From NCBI GenBank assembly GCA_029747585.1, contig JAPEVF010000141.1:28101-92100 (forward strand): DNA of 64,000 nt, given 5' to 3'. This stretch comes from Pleurotus djamor (lineage: Eukaryota; Basidiomycota; Agaricomycetes; Agaricales; Pleurotaceae). The position numbers were made by a program, and so were the translations under genes. This document shows, one piece after another, positions 11,583 to 22,452 of the stretch (the stretch's first letter is position 1; every line of letters starts with the position of its first letter). The notes beneath the pieces are model-generated. The model ran no database searches and was not told the origin of the DNA. It saw nothing but the letters and a program-made list of their open reading frames with translations.

Positions 11583-11712
11583 GAGGAGAAGAGGAAAGGA
11601 GATTTGAAAAAGCTCAGGGTAACGCAATCACATTATTTCGGTTCCAAGCACGACCACACAATATATTTAGGAGTAATCAGGAGTAATGAGTTCGTTCCGA
11701 CAAGCGCTCTGT

Positions 11713-12077
11713 TCAGGCAACTGCGAACGAAGTCCCGGCATCTGCATCAAGATTCGTAGTAGATATGTCTCGGAAAGCTCACCAAAGATGAGGGAGCCGT
11801 TATCGTTCCCGATGAAACCGTTCAAATCAATTTCGGCGTCTTTCCACTCCCCCTCGACGTTCATGAGCTGTCCACGCAACGTCGTTCCATCCAACCAAAT
11901 GCCTTGCGCAGAGTCAAAAAAGTTCTCTCCTCCTGGAGCAAACTCTCCGTCGTGGTTACCGAGGATAGTGTTTAGGTTTAGCTCGCAGTCACCCCAGTCG
12001 CCGTCCCCATTTTGGACTGATGCGTACAAGGTGTGGTCCCCGAGACGGATGTTGGAGGAGGAATCGGCAAAAGACAT
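11713..12077 (-). CDS. Cyanovirin-N homology (CVNH) lectin
   Basis: Two exons (12077-11783 and 11741-11713) separated by a 41-base GT-AG intron give 107 residues, close to the roughly 100 of the family. The protein is built of two internal repeats of the CVNH fold. Each has the W-x-D/C-x-x-x-(I/L)xLN pattern and a GN-x-(D/N)G turn: GDWGDCELNLNTILGN and GEWKDAEIDLNGFIGN. It starts MSFADSSSNIRLGDHTLYA and ends IFDAGTSFAVA. There is no signal peptide. CVNH proteins bind mannose-rich glycans and occur in filamentous fungi, often cytosolic, with possible defence roles. Without the intron the frame would run into an unrelated tail. Sugar specificity cannot be told from sequence alone. Confidence 0.85.
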
Positions 12078-12678
12078 CTGGTACGTGTAGGTCTTTGAGG
12101 GCTGCTACGGAAGCGGATACTTAGTCAGGCCCTCATCTTAGAGAGTTGAGCACGTACAAGTAAATTGGGATCTTCGAGACGAGTCGTTGGTGCAAGTACG
12201 CCGCAAGCGAAGCACCTTTTATATGTCTTCCGTTAGAGCGCTTTTGGACACACCTGCATCATCGACATCATCCAAGAGACGAGGAACAACACCCTTTCTC
12301 TTGGCGACCTGTCACTATTCACCCACATTCAGCGATAGCATCAAGATGACCACATGATACAGTGAATTTCTCTGTAGTATCCCAAGCTTTGGGAACGACT
12401 TGCTTCTTGAGGAGTCTAGGCGTTTCTGATAGAGAAGAATGAGGTGTGTACCAAGGAATTCGAAGCTGCTGCGGACAGGATCAGCTCAACAAAATGAACA
12501 GGCAATCCAGATACAACCCATGCCGAAAGCCTGACCAGTCTCTTTGTCTGCTGGCCCCCTGAAACTCTGCCCCCTTAATGGTTTGCCACGAAGTGACGAA
12601 GTCACGAAACGCCCCTTCCAACCGCCTCCTTTCAAGTTGCAGGCATCAAAAATACCCAACCTTGACGTACACCCGACA
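12078..12678. other. Divergent promoter region, CVNH and F-box genes
   Basis: About 600 bases between divergent starts. On the minus strand TATAAAAGG (near 12214-12223) lies about 140 bases upstream of the CVNH ATG and is a good TATA candidate. An open frame runs into this region from the F-box gene but contains no ATG before 12679. Confidence 0.45.
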
Positions 12679-14334
12679 ATGTCTGAAGATATTTTGGCTT
12701 GGCTTTGCTCAGGCGTGCATGGCGTCGACGATATCGACAAGAAGATTGAAATCCTTCAAGGCGACATCGCGTTCCTACAGCACAAACGAGAGGTTCAAGT
12801 CCGAAGCGGGGATATTGTCGCTCACTTGCCTCAAGAAATTCTCCTTATGATATTCGAGTATCTGCCCCTTCGTGGTAGGAACACGGAGGGGCCGAACCTT
12901 GCCGGCTTACACCAGTCGTTCTTTCCCTGCACCCACGTCTGTCGTCGATGGCGGGACTTCCTCGTTTCCGCCCCTTCATTCTGGACCTCGCTCTACGTAT
13001 CCATGAAAAAGGACATAGCCCAACTCTTCATAGATAGAGGTGGACACACACTCCCCCTTCGTCTCCTCAACGCGATTGAGAAACAATTCATACGTATTGA
13101 CACCACCATTGATTCACTCGTCCAACACCAATCCTCTCGAATCCGCGAACTCGTCATTGAAAAATTTCTCCCCAAAAAATACATAGACATAGTAAATCAA
13201 TCCAATTTCCCGATCCTCGAGAGCCTCACTATTGCGAGCAGCTCGGAGTCAACACTTAGATTTCCTCCTGCACCGAACGGGACGTCGGCCCTCACGCCAA
13301 CTCTACGTTATCTGGAGCTCCGGAACATTAGCGTTCATAACATTTCCTCGCCGTGCTTCTCAAAACTCTCTACGATGAAGCTCATCGACATTCCCAACAA
13401 ACCAGCGTTGGTAGATCTCTTGCGTGCTTTCCAGAGGATGTATCGTTTGGAGAATTTAGTTCTCAACCAGGCCCTCCGCGGGACGATAAAACCGATATCT
13501 GGCAAGATATACATTCCCTCACTGAAGTCCCTCGAAGTGCAAGACGATTCCATTCGGCGCGTAGAGGGTTTCCTCAAGTACATCTCTTCTCCGCAAATGC
13601 GGTCAATCATAATTTGTTCATCTTCCTTGGAAATGACTCCCGACATCTTGGCATCCGCGGCCTCAGCATTCTATGCTTTAATCCCTCCACCAGCCAGCCA
13701 CCATCGGTGTTACCAACTCACTATGGCGCCTGGTCCGGGGCGTTCCTGGTATCAGTCTGTCCATGTGAATCCCCACGCTATTGTTCGACTGAAGAGTGGA
13801 AATAATGAGCCTCGCACAACGCCACCATATAAATTTTCAGTCACTGGAGAGGATCATGGGGGCAAGGTATCGTCTACATTCGCCGACACCCTCCCTTCGA
13901 CTGTGCCCCCTATCGCCGTTACACTTCAATTCAATCGACCAGCGGAGGCTTCATTCAACTACGACTCCTTCACCAAGCCGCAGAATAATATTACGAAGCT
14001 CATCATTGATTCGCTGTCCGCGTGTGAAGCCCTTCTGCTTGGTTGTACATCAACGGAGCAAGCCTCATCCGCTTATTACCCTCAACTAGAGGAGGTCGTT
14101 TGGGTAGCGGATAGGGGCGTAAGCCACTATGATACCCGGCACGTAGATGGCATTCTGCGCAAACGGGAAGAGAAGGGCTTAACAGTCAAGAAGCTCACAT
14201 TTATGTGCGAAGCTTCGGCAGTGGTTGAGATTGAGTCTTGGCGCTCTCTATGTTCATTCTGCGGAAACAGGCATAAGGCAACAGAAGTTGATGTGGTCAT
14301 ACTTGAATCAGTGTCCTCTCTTGGGATATGCTAA
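12679..14334 (+). CDS. F-box-like protein with leucine-rich region
   Basis: A 551-residue single-exon frame beginning MSEDILAW. An upstream extension to 12544 starts with TTG and was not used. After a short helix-forming N-terminus comes an F-box-like motif, LPQEILLMIFEYLPL, continuing through CTHVCRRWRDFLVSAPSFW, the usual signature of agaricomycete F-box proteins. The remainder is a loosely repeated Leu-rich region. F-box proteins recruit substrates to SCF ubiquitin ligases through Skp1; the substrate here is unknown. Such genes are numerous and fast-evolving in mushrooms, so no link to neighbouring metabolic genes should be assumed. Confidence 0.8.
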   Translation: MSEDILAWLCSGVHGVDDIDKKIEILQGDIAFLQHKREVQVRSGDIVAHLPQEILLMIFEYLPLRGRNTEGPNLAGLHQSFFPCTHVCRRWRDFLVSAPSFWTSLYVSMKKDIAQLFIDRGGHTLPLRLLNAIEKQFIRIDTTIDSLVQHQSSRIRELVIEKFLPKKYIDIVNQSNFPILESLTIASSSESTLRFPPAPNGTSALTPTLRYLELRNISVHNISSPCFSKLSTMKLIDIPNKPALVDLLRAFQRMYRLENLVLNQALRGTIKPISGKIYIPSLKSLEVQDDSIRRVEGFLKYISSPQMRSIIICSSSLEMTPDILASAASAFYALIPPPASHHRCYQLTMAPGPGRSWYQSVHVNPHAIVRLKSGNNEPRTTPPYKFSVTGEDHGGKVSSTFADTLPSTVPPIAVTLQFNRPAEASFNYDSFTKPQNNITKLIIDSLSACEALLLGCTSTEQASSAYYPQLEEVVWVADRGVSHYDTRHVDGILRKREEKGLTVKKLTFMCEASAVVEIESWRSLCSFCGNRHKATEVDVVILESVSSLGIC

Positions 14335-14493
14335 AATATTGGTTATTGAAGGTGTCTTACATTATTAGAGATTATTACCCAAACTTCTCAGTACCAACTA
14401 GAAATGGATGGACAATGAACAAGGAAAAGAGATTATGTAAATGGCTGGTAGATATGATGAAAAGTATGAATCGTGGATTAGTGTGAAATTATT

Positions 14494-17020
14494 TAGAGAC
14501 TCCAGGCGGTTTTAATGAGATCAGAAGCCCGCTCAGCAATAACGTAGACAGCGGCTTGAGTGTGTGCGGCAACGATGTAAGGCTGAGGAAAACAAACGTC
14601 GATGTGAGTTGAGAATTTCAAAGAACACCATAATTACTGACCATGATGGAAGCATCGACTACACGCAGACCACTGACGCCTTTCACAGTCAAATCAGGAT
14701 TAACGACTCCAGAGTTGGAATTGACCGGGCTCATGGCTGCAGTACCGACGGGGTGCCAGACGCTTGTGGTGTACTTGCGTACGTACGCATCAATTTCGTC
14801 GTCGCTACTGGCACCGGCTTCTCCGTAAGGACCAATGATGTATCCATCGAAGGCGGGAGCAGAGATGAAACGGCGAACAGCTTTATAGGCTTCGCGGTAG
14901 AGGCGAACGTCGAGGGGAGAAGTGAGGAAACCAGGGTCGATGATCGGATCGTCCCAGGGGTTGGAAGACTTCAAAGTCAGGGAGCCGCCTGGTGGGAGAA
15001 GTCAGCAAACGCGAAAATAATCAGGGAGGAGACATACGAGAGGCGGGTGTTACCAAGTTGCTGATGATCGTGAAGAAATTTCCCTCGTCGGGGGTTTCCT
15101 GTATGATGCCAACGAACCCATTCTACGTAAAGGTGTCAGAAGCTACACGCAACAAACAGACCAAGCGCTTACTGAGAAGACTAGTTCGTAATGTCCAGTT
15201 GTTGGCCCGGCGGAGGGGTCAGGCTCGCCTTGCCACGCAGAAGAGTTGTCGGGAACCCGAAGCCAACCAATGTGATTACATATAGTGTTGACGAGAGGAC
15301 CTTGGCCTGTGGCATTGTATTCAGCCAACTGTTCGTTAAAGATGGTCATGTTCCTGCGAATTTCCCAGGTGTCGGTAGAATTGACGTAGAATTGATTGGG
15401 TAGTAGTGCGTGATCCTGTCTTGAGGTCAGTCAAATGGACTGTCCATGAATTTAGAGCGCGTACTTGGAGATTCTTCCCAACATCTGGTACGTTGGCGAT
15501 GGAATCGATGCCAAATTGCGACAATTCTGTAGGATTGCCGATTCCACTGAGTAGTAGTAGCTGGGCGGAGCCGATAGAGCCCTAGAAAGGAAGTTGATTG
15601 GTTTTAAGAGCAGCGCGTCTATGTGGAATATACTTACGGCACTGAGGATGACTTCGTTCTTTGCATTCAGAGTAAATTTAGGTGCTAGATAAGTTGAATC
15701 AACCAGGAAGCTCGTGGGAGAGAGGGTTCGGTCGCACGCACATGTAGAACTCTGACTGAATTCGACGCCCGTAACTGCGGGAACTCGTCCACGAACACCG
15801 TTTTGGATCAGGCGGGTTACTTGTGCCGTAATGAGGACATCGAGATTTGGGCGTGCAATGACGTCAGGACCGAGATAGGCGGTAGCCGAGCTAGCGCGCT
15901 TGGATTCCCCAATAGAACTGAAAGTCCAGCCTGTAAATAGATCGAGTGTCGGTGTGGGTGAACTATGGAATAATTGTAATCATACCGATGCCAGTTTCAT
16001 CGCCCCGGTTCATGTCGACGTTGAACGGGAAACCTGGGACTTGTGTGGTTGCTTCCAAGATCATGTTGTCGATGGCAGCTAAAGTCATCCATGCCGTAAG
16101 CCCACATTTTAGATCGCGTATATCTAGGCTTAGAGCTTACTGGGGTAACCGGGCAAGCTGGATGACGAGAAGTGACGTCAGGGTTTGGAATCACTACTGA
16201 AAGACGGAAAACGAACCTTGTCATCAGTGTTCCATCAAAGCCATGGGCCGAGGGGAGGAATTGTCCAGTAGTGTTGTGATTGTCCGCAGGCGGTACCATG
16301 CGTTCATTCTGTTGAAGATGTGTATCAGTCAGAGACGGTTTGTTTTAAAACGGAGAGTTTCACCTTTTTCATATACGGTTGTAAACCGTCCCAAGACCAA
16401 CCTTGATCTCCGGTGTAGTTAGCCCAACGATCGAAATCATCGGAGCCACCCCAATTATAAACGACATAGTCTAAAAAGAGGAGATGGGATGAGCGCGGTG
16501 AAACGTTTGATTTTGATTACGCATTGGCCGACTTACTGACGGAGGAACTACCACCAAGGAGCTTGCCACGGGGATATGGAAAGGTGCGGTTATCAAGGGC
16601 GGATTGGGGCGCGACGGTGTAGTTCCAGTTCCATGGCTTGTCGGGGGTCATTTCTGGACCGAACAAAGGAACGATAGCGTCTTCAATCCCCTCGTTGCTG
16701 CGATGATTGGGAAGAGTTAGCTTCGTCGGCAACCAATGGAAGGATGTTTGAAAGAACCCACGAAATGCCGGCCTCGATGAGAAGCACCCGAGTCGAAGGA
16801 GATTCCGATAGCCGACTGGCAACAACGCAACCAGCATTTCCCGCTAGTAAATCCATGTCAGTTTGAAGTAAAACAAACCCAGTAGCAAGGACTCACCACC
16901 GACAACGATGAAGTCGTAATCACCGTTGCTGACATCGTTGATAGACGAGGTAAGCTTGGAACTTGCTGATAGAGATACAGCGAGTAGCACAAGCCCATGA
17001 AGGAAGCGGGAAACGCCCAT
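14494..17020 (-). CDS. Secreted GMC oxidoreductase, aryl-alcohol-oxidase type (GMC2)
   Basis: Minus-strand FAD-dependent alcohol oxidase with many short introns. It starts MGVSRFLHGLVLLAVSLSAS (signal peptide), followed by NGDYDFIVVGG for FAD binding. The conserved WNWNYTVAPQ and LGGSSSV segments follow. Near the C-terminus come DEIDAYVRKYTTSVWHPVGT with the first catalytic His and AAHTQAAVYVIAERASDLIK with the second. The domain order and final residues (TAWSL) match the other four copies in the window. GMC1, GMC2 and GMC5 share the PYIVAAH version of the second active-site segment and so form one subgroup. The probable role is extracellular oxidation of aromatic or polyunsaturated alcohols producing H2O2 for lignin-modifying enzymes, by family knowledge. 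Confidence 0.9.
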
Positions 17021-17939
17021 TATGCTTGGTATGGAAGAGAGAGGAAGAGAACGAAGTCGTTGACGTTGGTTGAACGACAAGGCCCTAGGATAAATTGCAT
17101 CGGGTTTTTATAGGCTGCTCTCCGTAGGGAGCGCTTCAATATCAGGCACTAAGTGGTCTAGGATGAATTCGAAATGACAACCGCGCCCGCTCCTCCATCG
17201 GAAAGCCAGGGAGGAGACTTGTCCATACACGACCAAAAATCTGTGCAGGATTCAATGCATAGCTCATAGGCTCGGATTTTCGAGGGAATGATGGACGGCG
17301 TCATCTCCAAAAGGCACCTTCATTGGACTAGATATTGCTAAATGGGAGTAAAAAGGCGGGAGTCGCGGAGGGCATGATGCGCTCAGCCTAGCGGATAAGC
17401 AAGTTCGGGGCCGTGGACGGAGGGGCGGGAGTAGACACTCAGGTCAAAGGGGCGACTGAATATGGCGGTTTCATGGTCCACCATAGCCCTGGATGAGAGT
17501 TCGGCTATGTGGAGTTGACTTGAGTTGCATGACACAATCTTCCCAGACGAGACCGTTCCCGATCTCAAAAACTAGGCGGCGCTAGTGAGCGCCAGGGGGA
17601 TCACCTTGCTTCAGTTTTGCCTTGGCTAGACACAGGGATACAGTTATGGCACGACTTGGCTGCTGACGAGTGACCAATGTTTCCCATGAAAGCGAAAGTC
17701 GAGGCTACGAGTAAAGCGGAAAAGTCAGGCAAAAACAGACACCATTGACCGCAGCGTACGCTTTCACAGCAATTTCACAGACTACCAGTTGCAGGGACGA
17801 AAGTTGGAATACGTGATCATAGATTTGACACAACCCAAAGACAGTGCACAATGTATATGTAGCTCTGCCCAGATCAAGGGGAAGCAACACAATAGGTCTT
17901 CTACAAAAGGTAGATCAACAGCTACCAGTACTAACAAAA
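17021..17939. other. Upstream region of GMC2
   Basis: Holds the GMC2 promoter (a TTTTTATAGG-like TATA element on the minus strand near 17103-17113) and further unassigned DNA. No open frame above 61 codons has recognisable content. Confidence 0.4.
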
Positions 17940-18355
17940 CTACTTAACAGCGGCGGCAAGGAAGACGATGTTGTTTCCTGCGCCATCAGTGTTGGTCTTG
18001 GCATCATCCACGACGACGGCCACAGCCCAACAAGAGACCCCTTGGGAAGAATGCGAGCGGGAAGGCGGCCTTGTAGAGGCTCGAGAGGAATCACCAAGCA
18101 ATTCATAGAGGTACGAGCGCGGTCAACGTCAGCCTGAGTGCGCCCGATGTATGGGATCCCTGAAAGCCAACGAAAAGCTTGCGGCACTACCTAACAAAGA
18201 GATAACGCGAGAGGACGTACACTTAGAGGTACTGACTTCGTGGACTTACAAAGAGCAAAGTACACAACATAAAAATGCATCCGATGATGATCATAAGGGG
18301 GAGAACACAAACAAATGGAGTCGTCGCGTGCAGAGACGCAAGAGAATGAGGGACA
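17940..18355 (-). CDS. Possible small membrane protein, C-terminal exons only
   Basis: No single long frame exists, but three minus-strand pieces join with matching phases and GT-AG borders. The first (about 18355-18250) encodes a strongly hydrophobic helix, LPLMIIIGCIFMLCTLLF. The second carries GIPYIGRTQADVDRA. The third ends VSCWAVAVVVDD and, some residues later, IVFLAAAVK before a TAG at 17942-17940. The 5' exon with the start codon was not found. This would be a membrane protein with a small C-terminal domain; I know no family for it. The acceptor and donor choices are manual and could be wrong. Confidence 0.35.
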
Positions 18356-19919
18356 CTGACCCCAAATCCACACGATGGTTGTGGAACCAATCGAAGCGAG
18401 TCGCGTTGGAAGCAGCGTCCCAAAATTTATCGCACCAAAAATGGCTGAGGCTCAGACTGCTGGAAACTTGAAAGAACGAACGTTCTCAAGAGTAAGGCCG
18501 TGAAACGTCGCTTACGGGCAACACTGCAAGGCGAAGATCGATACGTCATTCTCATAAGTCAGACGAAAACGATGAGAAGTTCNAAAAAAAACACGGAGCA
18601 TGAACCAAGCACGAACGCAGCTATCCCAGCCCAAAAAGGAAGGCAACGCCAAGACGACGCACTTTTACTTCAAAAGGAAACGGTCCCTCTATGGTAAACA
18701 AGCGCTCGTAGAACGCCCAAAATAAGGGTCTTTTTCGGCCTAAAAAGGTGATACCTGACAAAAGAAGCGATTCTAAGAAAAGAGGAGACCTTGCTGAAGC
18801 AAGGTGATACTTGTAACGACGGCACCCGAGGGAGGAGTGTCAAGGCAACGCACATTGACGAGTCAGCATGACAGGGCAGATCGTCCGCATCGACCAGAGA
18901 TAATGGACCTACAATCTCTTCAAAGTCTTCGACATCTTCACTTTGAATTGCCTATCAGCATCAAGCGACTGAAAGAACAGAAGGCCAAGCTCTCACTAAT
19001 GTACCTCGACTGACAAAGGGGATAGTTTGTGTGTACTTAGTCGAGTCCGAGGCGTGCGCACACGGACTGCACATACAACTACGTGCTGCGCCGGCTGCAC
19101 ATTACTCCCGTCGCAATTGCATCACACATAGCCAGCAGGGCTTACCACAGGTTGCCGAGCGCAACAAGTGGATGCAGGAACAATAGACTTGCGAAGATCA
19201 CCCTAATCCGCCGGCCTCACCGAGCCATAGGTTTTGGAGGGCTCGATCTGCGTCTGCGCAATGATGAGCAATCAGCCTAAAAATCGATGACGAAGCGTAC
19301 CAGAAGGAATAAATGGAGCATCGTCAAATGGGACTAGTGTTTGCGGTTCATGGTACCGGATTTGAATGGGACGGTGCAATGCAGAATACAGACAGATACT
19401 TAGAGCATGAATGCAGAAGAATTCTCTCACTTGTCGTGCAGGTATGTGGCGAGTCAGTGGGTTTTCCCCTGAACAGACGGAGCATTAAAATGTTTATGAT
19501 CTGATGTGAAGGTCGTTGACATCAAGGCCCAAGAGCGACATGGTTTATATAGCAGACTAGAGTCGCGGTTGGAGTCGCGGTTGATGTAGCAGTAGGCTGA
19601 GCAGAGGGCGCCTAATTTGCATGCCACGTTGATGCCACGTGAGGCACACGCGACGCGATCGTTGTCCGTTCTTGATCAAATTTGGTGTGTGCTTCAACTT
19701 GGTGCTTCCAACTCCCGCCGTTGCCAATGTCAATGGTCATTGCTAGGATCAATAGGCGCTGCACATGCTCGCTGCTATTGTACAGGAGCGCCTTTCAGAC
19801 ATCTGGGAAACTCACAAACAGCTGCTGCGAAGAAAACCGGTGAAATTAGCTTGCGGATGTCTTCGCGAAAAGAAAGGCTCAAGCTTCAGACTCACATCTG
19901 CGCTCCCAGTCTCTCACCT
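18356..19919. other. 1.5-kb region with no supported gene
   Basis: Several short frames occur on both strands, including a coil-forming stretch around 19765-19850 on the plus strand (IVQERLSDIWETHKQLLRR). That stretch could be an exon of the next candidate gene, but I could not connect it with consistent phases. An unresolved base precedes an A run at 18583. A further 5' exon of the minus-strand membrane candidate may also hide here. Confidence 0.35.
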
Positions 19920-20316
19920 CTATGCCAGTAGCTCAGGGCTTCCATCCGACTTACTCAAGATTTCGATGACCAGCCAGAAAACCAAAGAAGAGCTATACTT
20001 CTCGCTAAAAACCTCGAGACTCCTGTCCATGCCCCACTCGAGGGTAGTATCGGGCCTTTGAGAATACCGAGTGAGGCAGAAAAGCCCCCGATATCGGTTG
20101 CCATTGAGTGGCTCTTTGAAGCCCTTCGCATATTTACCGCTTCTAGTGCTCCAGGACGGAAAGAGTATCATGGTATGTCCGATTATTTTCTGAGGGATTG
20201 GTTGTTCTGTCAATCTCACGCTGTCATCCACAGGCCTTAACCGGAGTTACCTCCAAATAACATCGGACGGGTATCCTCTTCATTTTCGCAGGATCACCCC
20301 ATCCTGTTTCTGCTGA
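19920..20316 (+). CDS. Unrecognised gene fragment upstream of the UstYa pair
   Basis: Two exon-like pieces join with correct phase. The first, about 19930-20168, encodes QRRAILLAKNLETPVHAPLE and later ISVAIEWLFEALRIF. The second follows a GTATGT...CACAG intron and ends at a TGA at 20314-20316. The 5' part was not resolved, and the upstream coil near 19.8 kb may belong to it. The stop is only 66 bases before the first UstYa start, so it is close enough to be read with that locus, but nothing in it identifies a biosynthetic function. It may be a decayed gene. Confidence 0.3.
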
Positions 20317-20382
20317 GGTCGTGTGAGGGCTTTGAGCAAACTCCCTGTAGTCTCTCTCTAACCACCCACTAACCTGCGAAGG

Positions 20383-21246
20383 ATGATAACCCCCCACAGA
20401 CAACGTGCAAAGGCGCTTCGTTACACTTGGCTTGTCCTCCGCGTACTCTGTATGGTCAACATCTTGTTGGTCATTCTACTCGCCGTTCATGTCCTGGAAA
20501 AGCCTGGCGATGCTGTTTATTGTACGTCGACACTTTCGCTTCGGTTAGTATAACCATCGTACTCATATAAAGTCGGCTTCCCAGCTCCCGCACAAGACGT
20601 CGTTGAATACGAAATCAAGCGATTCAACACCGGTTTCCTTGATGAACCAAAGTCTGTCTTCCAAGGCCCGCCTACCGACGCCATGGATGCCGCTTGGCAA
20701 GATCTTTACAAAGGTATCATCATAGTGCTCATTCACCCACCATGTTAAATCGAACCTCTGTCTAGACGGCGTCTCGTATCTCCTCCCAGAGGAAGCTCGC
20801 CTCTTGAGAGATCCAACAGTCCCAGCGCCAGGTGCTCAAGTTTACGTCGGAGGGCTCGACGTCTTCCATCAAATCCACTGCTTGGTGCGCTCCCTCCGCA
20901 ACGCCCTTTCCAATTCCAACGTATACAAACCATTATTCCACAGGACATGATTCGAATGGCGGCTTATCCTGACAGGTATAACGCCTCACAGCGACATCAA
21001 ATGCACCTCCGTCGCAGCGGAAGTATGGGCCACCCCAAGATATCGGACCAGGAACACCTCCAGCACTGCATCAACAGCGTTCGTCAGTCACTCATGTGCT
21101 CTTCCGATATCAGCATAAACCCATATTACAACCCGAAATTGGAGAAGCGACCCTTCCCCCGATTCGACCAGTTACACACATGCCGTAACTTTGAGAAGAT
21201 CAAGGACTGGGCCTTTAAGCGGACGACGAATGTTTGGCATGAGTAA
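20383..21246 (+). CDS. UstYa-family (DUF3328) oxidative cyclase-like protein 1
   Basis: Four exons (20383-20521, 20573-20713, 20766-20884, 20944-21246) give 233 residues with clean phases. An N-terminal membrane anchor (VNILLVILLAVHVL) precedes a lumenal domain. The family hallmarks are both present: HQIHC in GGLDVFHQIHCL and HLQHC in EHLQHCINSVRQSLMC. The segments FNTGFLDEPKSVFQGPPTDA and RNFEKIKDW are also typical. UstYa proteins catalyse oxidative side-chain cyclisation and related steps on ribosomally made peptides in ustiloxin, phomopsin and asperipin-type pathways. It stands in tandem with a second family member and 1.9 kb from a Kex2-repeat precursor, which is the natural substrate candidate. 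Confidence 0.88.
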
Positions 21247-21372
21247 TTGTAACTTCTTACAACCCCACTCGGCTGTGTAGATAAGACACCAAACAAATCA
21301 CCGATCCTTTCTATCCGCGCCTGAGATATATCATCCACGGACAATCATTGACAACGTAGGCCTCCCACCAAG

Positions 21373-22452
21373 ATGAACAACCCCTTCAAGATTGATCCCC
21401 CTTCTTCTGTGGAAATCGAGCTCGAACGCGAACCTTTCCTAGGCTCCAGTGGAAAGGATGAACTCGACGTCGTTGATATCGATGGTCATTCAAATGGACG
21501 CCGCCTACTCTTACACCTGGCCGGGATAGTCTTACTGTCTTTCTCATCTATCAGTATCCTCCATGTCCTCCTCCGTGCAAACGTTTCAGTGACTCCAGAA
21601 AAAATATTTCCAACCCTACTGTACAGTGAGTATTCGAATCCCCGCGTTGCTGTCTATTGTCTCAACACACCTGCTCCTTCCCAAGGCCCCGTTGAACATC
21701 TTATTGAATATCAACATATCCGCTTCCACACCGGATTTTTCGATGACGAATTACCCTCCGTTTTCGACGGCCCGTCCACCGACGCAATGGATAAAGCCTG
21801 GTTAGACCTCTACGATATCTGGACCTGTAAGGTTCATTATTCCATCCGTTCTCATCAAGCTCAGGCTTTCCCTCTCTGTGCAGATGCCGTTTCTTCGCTG
21901 ACCGAAGATGAGAATGATCGTCTGCCCGATCCCACCGTTCCGGCCTTTGGAAACCATTCCCAGTTGTTTGGGGGCATCGACGTCTTCCACCAACTGCACT
22001 GTTTGGTTTGTCCAATCCCCCCATCGTGTCTTGTTGATATTGCTGAAACCTATTCATATTTTATTTGCACCAGGATTATGTTCGCCAAGCAATTGAACCC
22101 GACCGCTACAGTCGTGGCCACCATCATGGCAGGAAGCGGGCCATCTCACCTCCTCTCGTACCAAGGCGAGCAACGACGGATTTGCCACATGTATCTGACG
22201 CAGAACATGTTGCCCACTGCATCGACATGATTCGGCAGTCTCTCATGTGCTCGGCTGATATCAGNTGTTGTTTCGTGGTACTTTGCAGACGCCTCTGTAA
22301 TGAAGGGGCCCAGGGGGAATAGGAAGGGGAAACTGTTTCCAAGATTTGATCAGACACGTCTCTGCAGGAATTTCGATAAAATTAAGGGATGGGCAGGGGA
22401 GAGGACACCAAATGCGAGAGACCTGGAAGCAGTCCTCCCTCGTCCACATTAG
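21373..22452 (+). CDS. UstYa-family (DUF3328) oxidative cyclase-like protein 2
   Basis: Four exons (21373-21625, 21686-21826, 21884-22005, 22074-22452) with the same intron positions as copy 1, starting 126 bases after it. An acidic N-terminal tail precedes the anchor LLLHLAGIVLLSFSSISILH. Both motifs are present: HQLHC in GGIDVFHQLHCL and HVAHC in DAEHVAHCIDMIRQSLMC. The 3' exon contains an unresolved base at 22265. Taken as a real base it shifts the frame and truncates the protein; taken as a spurious extra base the frame continues through VVSWYFADASVMKGP and FDKIKGW to the normal C-terminus. The conserved downstream codons strongly favour the second view, giving about 297 residues. It probably acts with copy 1 on the nearby precursor peptide. 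Confidence 0.85.

Noticed and set aside
12544..12678. N-terminal extension of the F-box protein
   Set aside because: The frame is open but its first codon is TTG; the first ATG is at 12679, and the F-box begins normally after it.
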